Source: Bacillota bacterium (GTDB lineage Bacteria > Bacillota > Clostridia > Oscillospirales > Acutalibacteraceae). From it: DNA of 5,535 bases. The notes under the pieces were generated by a model. That model was not told where the DNA came from. It saw only the letters and a program-made list of their open reading frames with translations, and searched no databases. Position 1 is the first letter of the stretch, and every line of letters starts with the position of its first letter. Below are positions 1 through 5,535 of this stretch, one piece after another. The position numbers and the translations under genes are program-made. The stretch lies in NCBI GenBank assembly GCA_023460155.1, contig JAEWRF010000102.1:1-5535 (forward strand). The letters are read 5' to 3'.

Positions 1-1
1 C

Positions 2-1153
2 GCCTCGACGGGTACATTTGAGGCTCTGGAGCTCCGGGACGGTGATCCGGCGCGTTTCGGAGGCAAGGGCGTGACAAAGGCGGTAGGAAATATCGACGGG
101 GAAATCAGCGCCGCGCTGAAAGGTGTGGATGCGACAGACACCGCCGCAGTCGATGCAAAGCTGCTGGAGACGGACGGAACCGCCGGGAAATCCCGCCTTG
201 GCGCAAATGCGATTCTCGCGGTTTCGCTGGCCGCAGCCAACGCGGGCGCAAACGCGCTTGGGCTCCCGCTGTACCGCTTTCTCGGCGGAATCAGCGCGGA
301 CACTCTGCCCGTTCCCATGATGAACATTCTGAACGGCGGAGCGCACGCGGCAAACAATATTGATATTCAGGAATTTCTGATTATGCCCGCCGGCGCGCCG
401 AGTTTTCACGAGGGGCTGCGCTGGTGTACGGAGGTTTTCCACACGCTCGCCTCGATTCTGAAGAAAAAAGGCCTTTCCACCGCGGTTGGAGACGAAGGCG
501 GCTACGCACCGGACCTGAAAACGGACACCGAGGCCATCGAGCTGATTCTGGAAGCGATTGAAACAGCCGGTTACAAGCCCGGCAAGGATTTTGTTCTGGC
601 AATCGATGCGGCCTCCAGCGAGTGGAAATCCGCCGACGGCTATCTGCTGCCAAAACACGGCACCCATTACACCTCGGAACAGCTGATCGCCTACTGGAAA
701 GACCTCGCCGGCAAGTACCCCATCCGCTCCATTGAGGATCCTCTCGGCGAAGAGGACTGGCAGGGCTGGGCAAAAATCACGGAAGAGCTCGGCGGCCGCA
801 TTCAGCTGGTTGGGGACGATCTGTTCGTAACGAATACGCGCAGGCTGGAAAAGGGAATCTCCATGGGATGCGGAAATTCCATTCTGATCAAGCTGAATCA
901 GATCGGTTCCCTGACGGAAACGATCGCTGCCATCCGGACCGCCAAGAAAGCCAACTACACCGCCGTAGTCTCTCACCGTTCCGGCGAAACGGAGGACACC
1001 GCCATTGCGGATCTGGCCGTCGCCATCAATGTCGGACAGATCAAAACGGGCGCTCCGAGCCGGAGCGAGCGCGTGGCGAAATATAACCGTCTGCTGCGCA
1101 TTGAGCGGCAGCTCGGTGCCGGCGCCAGATATCCCGGCATGAATTGCTTCTGA
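2..1153 (+). CDS. eno: Enolase (phosphopyruvate hydratase), 5'-truncated by the window edge
   Basis: Enolase converts 2-phosphoglycerate to phosphoenolpyruvate in glycolysis. It is a cytoplasmic, Mg-dependent enzyme. The reading frame is open from base 2 and gives 383 residues, starting in the mobile loop (ASTG). About 40 N-terminal residues are missing if the protein has the usual ~425-430. The GTG at 71 lies inside the conserved N-terminal domain (GGKGVTKAV) and is not the start. Family landmarks, numbered from base 2, are all present: the GGAHAANN histidine (~115) and QEF glutamate (~124), GDEGG with the catalytic glutamate (~165), and the metal ligands in AIDAASSE (~202), SIEDP (~245) and VGDD (~272). 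The catalytic lysine lies in ILIKLNQIG (~297), followed by SHRSGETEDT (~325) and the substrate lysine in GQIKTGAP (~348). The C-terminus YPGMNCF is typical of the family. No active-site residue is missing, so the enzyme should be functional. It converges on the chemoreceptor array and has no evident functional link to it. Confidence 0.98.
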   Translation, partial: ASTGTFEALELRDGDPARFGGKGVTKAVGNIDGEISAALKGVDATDTAAVDAKLLETDGTAGKSRLGANAILAVSLAAANAGANALGLPLYRFLGGISADTLPVPMMNILNGGAHAANNIDIQEFLIMPAGAPSFHEGLRWCTEVFHTLASILKKKGLSTAVGDEGGYAPDLKTDTEAIELILEAIETAGYKPGKDFVLAIDAASSEWKSADGYLLPKHGTHYTSEQLIAYWKDLAGKYPIRSIEDPLGEEDWQGWAKITEELGGRIQLVGDDLFVTNTRRLEKGISMGCGNSILIKLNQIGSLTETIAAIRTAKKANYTAVVSHRSGETEDTAIADLAVAINVGQIKTGAPSRSERVAKYNRLLRIERQLGAGARYPGMNCF

Positions 1154-1170
1154 GCTCAGAAATAAACCGA

Positions 1171-1203
1171 GGCCCGCGTGCTTTCGCACGCGGGCCGTTT
1201 TTA
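1171..1203. terminator. Rho-independent terminator between convergent eno and MCP-1
   Basis: A perfect 11-bp GC-rich stem (1171-1181 pairing with 1186-1196) closes a TTTC loop. On the + strand it is followed by GTTTTTA, a standard intrinsic terminator 17 bases after the eno stop. On the minus strand it begins 13 bases past the MCP-1 stop and is followed by the T-rich run TCGGTTTATTT. It can therefore serve both convergent genes. The T run is weaker on the minus-strand side, so termination there is less certain. Confidence 0.93.
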
Positions 1204-1209
1204 TTGTCA

Positions 1210-2910
1210 TTAGTCTGCGGCGATCCTTTTGCCGGTTTCCCTCAGAACAATCCGGGAAAGGCTGTTCTGCAGAATATTAGCCTGACCGGAAAGCTCCTCG
1301 CTGGCCGCCGCGCTCTCCTCCGCCGTCGCGGAGTTTGTCTGTACCACCGCCGAAACCTGATCGAGGCCCTGCGAAATCTGGCTCACCGAGGCTGCCTGCG
1401 CCGTGGAAGCCTGCTCGATCTTTATTACGGACCCGTTGATATTCCGGATCCGGTCCTCTGCCTCCGTCAGCGAATGCGCCGTCCGGTCCGCAATTTGCGA
1501 GCCCTCCTTGACCTTGTTCACGGAGGTCTCAATCAGCGTCGTCGTCTGCTTCGCCGCATCCGCCGACTTGCTGGCAAGACTTCTCACCTCATCCGCCACG
1601 ACCGCAAAACCCTTGCCTGCTTCCCCGGCCCGCGCGGCTTCCACCGCCGCGTTCAGCGCGAGAATGTTCGTCTGGAACGCAATGTCGTCGATCACTTTGA
1701 TAATTTTTGCAATCTCGTTCGAAGAGGTGCTGATCTCTCCCATGGCGGTAAGCATCTGCTTCATATGTCCGCTGCTTTCTTCCACATCCTGCATCGTAGC
1801 CTTCATGTTGGAAGCCACCTCGCGGATCTCCTCGGAATTCTGCCGGATCTCCTGCGAAATGTCGGCGATAGCCGCGGAGAGCTCCTCTACCGAGCTGGCC
1901 TGCTCCGTCGCGCCCTGCGCGAGCATCTGCGCCCCGTCGGAGACCTGCCCGGCCCCGGCCTTTACCTGATCCGAAGAAGATCGAACCTCCGAAAAAATGC
2001 CGTTCAGATCGTTCAGGATGGTATTCAGCGCATCCGAAATCGGTTTGTAATCCCCCTGATACTCCCTGACTTTTTCCAATGAAACGTTGCCCTTTGCCAC
2101 TTCGAGCAAAATGCGGGAAATGTCGGACACAACGTTTCGCAGCGACGCGAAGGTGCTGTTCAGAGATTTTGCAAGAACTCCAATTTCGTTTTGGGATTCA
2201 TACCCGATATGAACATCAAGATGTCCCTTTGAGCACCGCACGGTTTCCTCGGAAAGCTCTTTAAGCGGCTTGCTGATGGAACGTGCAATCTTTATGCCAA
2301 TGAAACCGGAAACGGCAATGCCGACTGCCGCCAAAAGAATCAAAACAGCAAAGAACGCATCTGCCTTTGCATTGTCGGCGGCGCCGTCCGCGGCGGACTG
2401 CGTTACGCGGTAATTCATGAAACCGACGTATACATCATCAAGCGACTGCTCCGTCGTTTTTAAACCGGCGAGCTGCGTTTTTGCCTCCGCAGTTTTTCCT
2501 GCCTGTGCATCCTGCAGCAGTTTCTGGCTCTGGGACTTGTAGGTATCGTTATACAGTTTGCGCGCATTCTGCACTTTTGTTTTCCATTCGGCGCTGTTGA
2601 TATCCGATTCCAGCTTATCGTCGTTCGTCTCATACTGTTGAATCAGGGATGCATACTCCTTCGCATCGGACGCCGCGTTGCCGGGATTCGAAACGGCATC
2701 GGCCGCATCGGACTGAATTCGAAGCAGGCTGCTCCGCGTGTCGGCAATAACCGGAAGGGAAGCCATTCGTCTTTGAGAGTTTGCAAGGGTTGACTTCATT
2801 GTTGCCAGACCGAAAATCCCGATTCCGGACAGAATCGCCGCCAAAAGTGAAAGCCCCAAGAATGAGCCGATCAACTTGGATGACACTTTCAGATCAACAA
2901 ATTTTTTCAT
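1210..2910 (-). CDS. Methyl-accepting chemotaxis protein MCP-1 (transmembrane receptor, four-helix-bundle sensor)
   Basis: This is a membrane chemoreceptor that would control CheA through CheW. From the chosen start it has 566 residues. In order: a short basic N-terminus; TM1 (~13-38); an extracytoplasmic helical sensor (~39-184) that looks like the 4HB_MCP family; TM2 (~186-208); HAMP (~206-260, with SISKPLKEL and NEIGVL); a second HAMP-like segment (~264-310, VAKGNVSLEKVREYQGDY); and the signalling coiled coil (~311-558). The hairpin tip is at ~409-430 (AFQTNILALNAAVEAARAGE). Likely methylation sites are ASSVEELSAA and SATAEESAAA. The helix after the tip aligns without gaps to E. coli Tsr as I remember it, suggesting the 36-heptad class. 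There is no NWETF-type CheR tether at the C-terminus. An upstream ATG at 2925 would add MGERT. I chose 2910 because it gives MKKFVDLKVS, matching MKKLNDLKIS of MCP-2. A cysteine (~226) sits inside the HAMP. The ligand is unknown. Confidence 0.96.
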   Translation of the reverse strand: MKKFVDLKVSSKLIGSFLGLSLLAAILSGIGIFGLATMKSTLANSQRRMASLPVIADTRSSLLRIQSDAADAVSNPGNAASDAKEYASLIQQYETNDDKLESDINSAEWKTKVQNARKLYNDTYKSQSQKLLQDAQAGKTAEAKTQLAGLKTTEQSLDDVYVGFMNYRVTQSAADGAADNAKADAFFAVLILLAAVGIAVSGFIGIKIARSISKPLKELSEETVRCSKGHLDVHIGYESQNEIGVLAKSLNSTFASLRNVVSDISRILLEVAKGNVSLEKVREYQGDYKPISDALNTILNDLNGIFSEVRSSSDQVKAGAGQVSDGAQMLAQGATEQASSVEELSAAIADISQEIRQNSEEIREVASNMKATMQDVEESSGHMKQMLTAMGEISTSSNEIAKIIKVIDDIAFQTNILALNAAVEAARAGEAGKGFAVVADEVRSLASKSADAAKQTTTLIETSVNKVKEGSQIADRTAHSLTEAEDRIRNINGSVIKIEQASTAQAASVSQISQGLDQVSAVVQTNSATAEESAAASEELSGQANILQNSLSRIVLRETGKRIAAD

Positions 2911-2923
2911 AGTCCTTTCCCCC
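2911..2923 (-). promoter_or_regulatory. Ribosome binding region of MCP-1 that bears on the start choice
   Basis: On the minus strand the start at 2910 is preceded by GGGGGAAAGGACT. The run of five G lies 8 nt before the ATG, and the AGGA nearer the start is too close (2 nt) to be ideal. The alternative ATG at 2925 has GGGG six nt upstream. Neither is a clean GGAGG, so the ribosome binding sites alone do not settle the start. Alignment with MCP-2 favours 2910. Confidence 0.55.
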
Positions 2924-2943
2924 ATCTCTATCCCCAGTCAAAC

Positions 2944-2963
2944 ACTGAATTAGAAAATTCAGT
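2944..2963 (-). promoter_or_regulatory. Stem-loop in the 5' leader of MCP-1
   Basis: A perfect 8-bp inverted repeat (ACTGAATT, four-base loop, AATTCAGT) lies about 35-55 nt upstream of the MCP-1 start, inside the predicted untranslated leader. Its promoter-proximal arm overlaps bases that could instead pair with CAGTTATC, which lies further upstream in the leader (see findings). It has no T run, so it is not a terminator by itself. Function is unknown. Confidence 0.5.
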
Positions 2964-2995
2964 TAATTATCAACAATGAATGTCGATAACTGTTT

Positions 2996-3005
2996 ATGAG
3001 CTCAT
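2996..3005. promoter_or_regulatory. 10-bp palindrome at the predicted MCP-1 transcription start
   Basis: ATGAGCTCAT is a perfect 10-bp palindrome. It begins 8 bases downstream of the -10 box, so the predicted start of transcription falls at or just before it. A palindrome here could be a repressor half-site pair or just chance. No regulator is identifiable from it, and MCP-2 has no equivalent. Confidence 0.3.
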
Positions 3006-3012
3006 GGGCCTG

Positions 3013-3041
3013 AGTATAGAAGGAAAGGAATTTATTGTCAA
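3013..3041 (-). promoter_or_regulatory. Sigma-A-type promoter of MCP-1
   Basis: On the minus strand a perfect -35 box TTGACA (3041-3036) is followed by a 17-bp spacer and the -10 box TATACT (3018-3013), one base from consensus. Transcription should start near 3006, giving a leader of about 96 nt before the ATG at 2910. The region just upstream is AT-rich. I see no sigma-D (flagellar) promoter motif. The spacer contains CTTTCC, also found at the same position in the MCP-2 promoter. Confidence 0.88.
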
Positions 3042-3044
3042 TAC

Positions 3045-3065
3045 TTTATCAAAAAACCTGATAAA
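3045..3065. repeat. Inverted repeat directly upstream of the MCP-1 -35 box
   Basis: TTTATCA and TGATAAA form a 7-bp inverted repeat with a 7-base centre, ending 4 bases before the -35 box. The position would suit an activator or repressor site, or a weak hairpin in transcripts reading through from MCP-2. The region is AT-rich, so chance is a real alternative. Confidence 0.35.
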
Positions 3066-3076
3066 TTTTGGATTTT

Positions 3077-3115
3077 AAAAAAATTATCATGAAAGCTGAA
3101 CCAAATTCAGTTTTC
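3077..3115 (-). terminator. Probable weak intrinsic terminator of MCP-2
   Basis: On the minus strand GAAAACTGAA and TTCAGCTTTC pair (9 of 10 positions, one A-C mismatch) around a TTTGG loop, at 3115-3091. The stem includes the MCP-2 stop codon. After seven bases comes a run of seven T (3083-3077). The stem is AU-rich and the T run is not immediately adjacent, so termination may be partial. It sits before the MCP-1 promoter, as expected if the two genes are separate transcription units. Confidence 0.5.
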
Positions 3116-4804
3116 CGCCGGCTGCCGAAGCACAATCCAGGCGAGATTCTCGCGGAGCTGGCTGGCCTGACCGGAGAGCTCCTCGCTGGCCGCCGCGCTT
3201 TCTTCCGCCGTCGCGGAGTTCGTCTGCACCACCGCCGAGACCTGGTCCACTCCCTGTGAAATTTGTGCCGCCGAAGCCGCCTGCGCCGCGGAGGCCTGTT
3301 CGATCTTTTTTACGGACCCATTGATGCTCCGGATGCGCTCCGCAGCTTCCGTCAGCGAACGCGCCGTGCGGTCCGCAATCTCCGAGCCCTCCTTCACCTT
3401 GTTTACGGAGGTCTCGATCAGCGCCGTCGTCTGCTTCGCCGCATCCGCCGATTTGCCGGCAAGGCTGCGCACCTCGTCCGCCACGACCGCGAAGCCCTTG
3501 CCCGCTTCCCCTGCCCGCGCGGCTTCCACCGCCGCGTTCAGAGCAAGGATATTCGTCTGGAACGCGATGTCGTCGATCACCTTGATGATCTTTGCAATCT
3601 CACCCGAAGAGGCGCTTATTTCTCCCATGGCGGTAAGCATCTGCTCCATACGATCGCTGCTCTCCTCCACGTTCTGCGTGGTTGCCTGCATATTGGAGGC
3701 TACGTCGCGGATCTCCTCGGAATTCTGCCGGATCTTCTGCGAGATATCCGTGATCGTCGCGGAAAGCTCCTGAACCGAGCTGGCCTGCTCCGTGGCGCCC
3801 TGCGCGAGCGCCTGCGCGCCGTCGGAAACCTGCGCCGCGCCGCTCTTCACCTGATCCGATGAGGTATGTACCATGCTGAAAATATCGTTCAGGTAATCGA
3901 GGATCGTATTCAAGGCATCTGAAATCGGTTTGTAATCTCCTTCATATTCCCTGACTTTTTCCAGCGAAACATTTCCCTTCGCAATTTCAAGCAGCGTGCG
4001 CGATATGTCCGATACAACGTTCCGCAGCGCCGCAAACGTATGATTCAGCGACCCTGCCAGCACGCCGATTTCATTCTTTGATTCGTACTCCACAGAGATG
4101 TCGAGAGAACCCTGCGAGAACCGCACGGCGCTCTCGGAAAGCTCCTCCAGAGGCTTGCTGATGGACCGCGCGATCCGCATGCCCAGCACAACGGAAAGCG
4201 CTATGCCGACCGCAGCCATTATAATAAGAAGAGCAAGGATCATGCTGGCCGCGGCGCTGTTGGTGGACCCCTCCGCGGCGGACTGCGCCACACAGGAATC
4301 CATGTAGCCGCTGTAAGCGTCGTCGATGCCAGATTCGGTCTGCTTCATATTATCAAGCTGTGCGATGGCCTGCACTGCCTTCCCGGCCTTCACATAACGA
4401 AGGATCTGCTGGCTCTGAGGCTTGTATGTATCATTATACAGTTTGCGCGCATTCTGCACCTTAGCCTTCCATGCGGCATCGCTGATCATGGATTCCAGTT
4501 TGGCATCATCCGATTCATACTGCTTTGAGGAGGCACTGAGTTCCTTTTCATCGGAGGTCACCGAACCCGAATCGCTGTAATTTAAAGCGGCATCCCTTAC
4601 CGTAACCTGAATTTTCAGCAGGCTGTCCCGGGCGCTGGAGATAACCGGAAGGGAATTCATTCTCCTTTGTGTGTCCGAAAGGGCCGATTTCATGACAATC
4701 AAGCCATAGATTCCGATTCCCGCCAAAAACGCCGACAGAAACGCAGCCGCCAAAAAGGAAGAAAGAAGCTTTGTCGATATTTTTAAATCGTTTAACTTTT
4801 TCAT
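3107..4804 (-). CDS. Methyl-accepting chemotaxis protein MCP-2 (paralogue of MCP-1)
   Basis: This is a 565-residue receptor with the same plan as MCP-1: TM1 (~13-38), extracytoplasmic helical sensor (~39-187), TM2 (~188-211), HAMP (~209-263, SISKPLEEL and NEIGVL), a second HAMP-like segment (~267-313), and the signalling hairpin with its tip at ~412-433. Methylation-type sites are ASSVQELSAT, with Q where MCP-1 has E so it would need deamidation, and SATAEESAAA. The start is clear: MKKLNDLKIS with an AAGGA site 7 nt upstream. From about residue 113 to the IVLR near the end it aligns to MCP-1 without gaps. The sensor before that differs in length by three residues and is much more diverged, apart from a conserved block (KVQNARKLYNDTYK, ~115-128). 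The C-terminus (LRQPAEN) has no CheR pentapeptide. It has its own promoter at 4941-4913. The ligand is unknown, but the sensor divergence suggests it differs from that of MCP-1. Confidence 0.97.
   Translation of the reverse strand: MKKLNDLKISTKLLSSFLAAAFLSAFLAGIGIYGLIVMKSALSDTQRRMNSLPVISSARDSLLKIQVTVRDAALNYSDSGSVTSDEKELSASSKQYESDDAKLESMISDAAWKAKVQNARKLYNDTYKPQSQQILRYVKAGKAVQAIAQLDNMKQTESGIDDAYSGYMDSCVAQSAAEGSTNSAAASMILALLIIMAAVGIALSVVLGMRIARSISKPLEELSESAVRFSQGSLDISVEYESKNEIGVLAGSLNHTFAALRNVVSDISRTLLEIAKGNVSLEKVREYEGDYKPISDALNTILDYLNDIFSMVHTSSDQVKSGAAQVSDGAQALAQGATEQASSVQELSATITDISQKIRQNSEEIRDVASNMQATTQNVEESSDRMEQMLTAMGEISASSGEIAKIIKVIDDIAFQTNILALNAAVEAARAGEAGKGFAVVADEVRSLAGKSADAAKQTTALIETSVNKVKEGSEIADRTARSLTEAAERIRSINGSVKKIEQASAAQAASAAQISQGVDQVSAVVQTNSATAEESAAASEELSGQASQLRENLAWIVLRQPAEN
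3127..3672. repeat. Direct repeat, copy A (3' half of MCP-2), matching 4990-5535
   Basis: This stretch aligns without gaps to 4990-5535 (constant offset of 1863 bases) and encodes the same part of the signalling domain. Over the first ~150 aligned bases I count about ten mismatches, including one run of about 50 identical bases. The corresponding part of MCP-1 (offset 1885 from MCP-2) is also similar, but less so. The match ends abruptly at the gene ends, and the AT-rich spacers are not alike apart from the promoters. Confidence 0.9.
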
Positions 4805-4811
4805 TGAATTT

Positions 4812-4817
4812 TCCTTC
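4812..4817 (-). promoter_or_regulatory. Ribosome binding site of MCP-2
   Basis: GAAGGA on the minus strand lies 7 nt before the ATG at 4804. This spacing is normal and confirms the start at MKKLNDLK, which in turn supports the matching start chosen for MCP-1. Confidence 0.8.
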
Positions 4818-4863
4818 CGTTTCCCCTCGATTTTTTAACTATTTTTCCGGTATTATTTGAAAA

Positions 4864-4878
4864 ATAGCTTTGCGCTAT
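4864..4878 (-). promoter_or_regulatory. Small hairpin in the 5' leader of MCP-2
   Basis: ATAGC and GCTAT form a 5-bp stem around a GCAAA loop (minus-strand reading), roughly 60-75 nt before the start codon and about 30 nt into the predicted leader. It is followed by TTTTT but the stem is short. It could be a weak attenuator or simply chance in AT-rich DNA. It does not resemble the MCP-1 leader structure. Confidence 0.3.
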
Positions 4879-4912
4879 AAAATGAATCGTTATAAATTAT
4901 CTTATAAAATCG

Positions 4913-4941
4913 AGTATAATTGGAAAGAAAAATTTTGTCAA
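4913..4941 (-). promoter_or_regulatory. Sigma-A-type promoter of MCP-2
   Basis: The minus strand reads TTGACA (4941-4936), a 17-bp spacer, then TATACT (4918-4913). The boxes and spacing are exactly those of the MCP-1 promoter. Transcription should start near 4906, giving a leader of about 100 nt. The -35 box begins only 31 bases past the MCP-3 stop codon. The spacer again contains CTTTCC, and the -10 is again followed by C. Confidence 0.88.
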
Positions 4942-4972
4942 TATCTTCTATTAAATATTTTATTTGAAATTA

Positions 4973-5535
4973 CTATCCTTCTGGCTGACGAAGCACAATC
5001 CAGGCAAGATTCTCCCGGAGCTGGCTGGTCTGACCGGAGAGCTCCTCACTGGCCGCCGCGCTTTCCTCCGCCGTCGCGGAGTTCGTCTGCACCACCGCCG
5101 AGACCTGGTCCACTCCCTGCGAAATCTGTACCGCAGAGGCCGCCTGCGCCGCGGAAGCCTGCTCGATCTTTTTTACAGACCCGTTGATGGTCTGAATGCG
5201 CTTCGCGGCTTCCGTCAGCGAACGCGCCGTGCGGTCCGCGATCTCCGAGCCCTCCTTCACCTTGTTCACCGAGGTCTCGATCAGCGCCGTCGTCTGCTTT
5301 GCAGCATCCGCCGATTTGCTGGCAAGATTGCGAACCTCGTCCGCCACAACCGCAAAGCCCTTGCCCGCTTCCCCGGCCCGCGCCGCTTCCACCGCCGCGT
5401 TCAGAGCGAGAATGTTGGTCTGGAACGCGATGTCGTCGATCACCTTGATGATCTTTGCAATTTCGCTCGAGGATGTGCTGATCTCATTCATCGCGGAAAG
5501 CATCTGCTTCATATGCCCGCTGCTCTCCTCCACGT
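4973..5535 (-). CDS. Methyl-accepting chemotaxis protein MCP-3, C-terminal part only (5' end outside the window)
   Basis: The last 187 codons of a third chemoreceptor are visible. The frame is open through the right edge. The GTG at 5533 is an internal valine (VEESSGHMKQ aligns inside MCP-1 and MCP-2) and not a start. The fragment contains the end of the descending helix, the CheA/CheW-binding hairpin tip, the ascending helix with methylation site SATAEESAAA, and the C-terminus AWIVLRQPEG. Up to the tip region it resembles MCP-1 more closely (GHMKQML, ISTSS, LASKS). After it, it resembles MCP-2 (RTARSLTEAA, QISQGVDQ, LRENLAWIVLRQP). No hairpin plus T run is visible between its stop and the MCP-2 promoter, so some readthrough into MCP-2 is possible. 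Its sensor domain cannot be seen. Confidence 0.96.
   Translation of the reverse strand, partial: VEESSGHMKQMLSAMNEISTSSSEIAKIIKVIDDIAFQTNILALNAAVEAARAGEAGKGFAVVADEVRNLASKSADAAKQTTALIETSVNKVKEGSEIADRTARSLTEAAKRIQTINGSVKKIEQASAAQAASAVQISQGVDQVSAVVQTNSATAEESAAASEELSGQTSQLRENLAWIVLRQPEG
4990..5535. repeat. Direct repeat, copy B (3' part of MCP-3), matching 3127-3672
   Basis: This is the second copy of the signalling-domain repeat, in the same orientation as copy A and cut by the window edge. It is likely to extend further right. Long, nearly identical direct repeats 1.86 kb apart are a substrate for homologous recombination, which could delete, duplicate or convert receptor genes, and they may also confuse short-read assembly here. 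Confidence 0.9.

Noticed and set aside
381..773. Minus-strand open frame inside eno
   Set aside because: It is an antisense shadow of a strongly conserved enolase coding region, with no features of its own.
71..1153. Enolase starting at the GTG at 71
   Set aside because: The conserved enolase frame continues upstream to base 2 (ASTG loop and ELRDGD), so the true start lies outside the window.
1144..2082. Long open frame on the + strand (312 codons) opposite MCP-1, with a similar one at 3263-3862 opposite MCP-2
   Set aside because: These are antisense shadows of the GC-rich signalling-domain codons. Their arginine/leucine-rich translations resemble each other only because the receptor genes on the other strand are conserved. 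No ribosome binding site or recognisable protein family supports them.
4805..4906. Possible cyclic-di-GMP (GEMM-I) riboswitch before MCP-2, suggested by GCGCAAAGCTA in the leader
   Set aside because: Only this short similarity to the GACGCAAAGC part of the class is present. The GGGCAAACC segment, the GAAA tetraloop stem and the GGGTTACC-like 3' strand are missing. An Rfam RF01051 search would settle it.
4870..5187. Plus-strand open frame spanning the MCP-2 leader and the 3' end of MCP-3
   Set aside because: It crosses a promoter region and then runs antisense to MCP-3. The proline/arginine-rich translation is an artefact of the GC-rich opposite strand.
1210..5535. The receptor repeats as a mobile element or an undescribed defence system
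   Set aside because: There is no transposase, integrase, terminal inverted repeat or target duplication. All three genes are ordinary transmembrane chemoreceptors with intact signalling motifs.

Overview
The window looks like the chromosome of a motile, fairly GC-rich Gram-positive anaerobe, most likely a member of the Clostridia. The basis is an enolase with clostridial-looking sequence, strong sigma-A-type promoters, GGAGG-like ribosome binding sites, and several closely related chemoreceptors in tandem. The taxonomic placement is inference from sequence style only. Genes are GC-rich and the spacers between them strongly AT-rich.

Layout: positions 2-1153 (+) hold the last ~383 codons of enolase (eno), open at the left edge. 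A GC-rich hairpin follows, lying between two convergent genes and able to terminate transcription from both sides. The rest of the window, all on the minus strand, is a tandem array of paralogous methyl-accepting chemotaxis proteins. MCP-1 (2910-1210) and MCP-2 (4804-3107) are complete. MCP-3 (from beyond 5535 to 4973) shows only its C-terminal signalling half. Stop-to-stop spacing is about 1.9 kb, and the array probably continues to the right.

MCP-1 and MCP-2 share one architecture: short cytoplasmic N-terminus, TM1, an extracytoplasmic four-helix-bundle-type sensor of about 145 residues, TM2, HAMP, a second HAMP-like segment, and a long coiled-coil signalling hairpin. The signalling halves are nearly identical and the sensors have diverged, so the receptors probably feed one CheA/CheW array with different inputs. 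Each complete receptor gene has its own near-consensus promoter (TTGACA, 17-bp spacer, TATACT) followed by an untranslated leader of about 100 nt. The two promoters also share bases outside the -35 and -10 boxes. They therefore look like duplicated transcription units rather than one operon, although MCP-3 has no visible terminator before the MCP-2 promoter.

I found no mobile element, CRISPR array, tRNA/rRNA or unknown gene system. The main points of interest are the mosaic evolution of the receptors, the duplicated promoters, and the structured leader of MCP-1. No gene-free stretch exceeds 300 bases; the longest spacers are 2911-3106 and 4805-4972, and their contents are listed.
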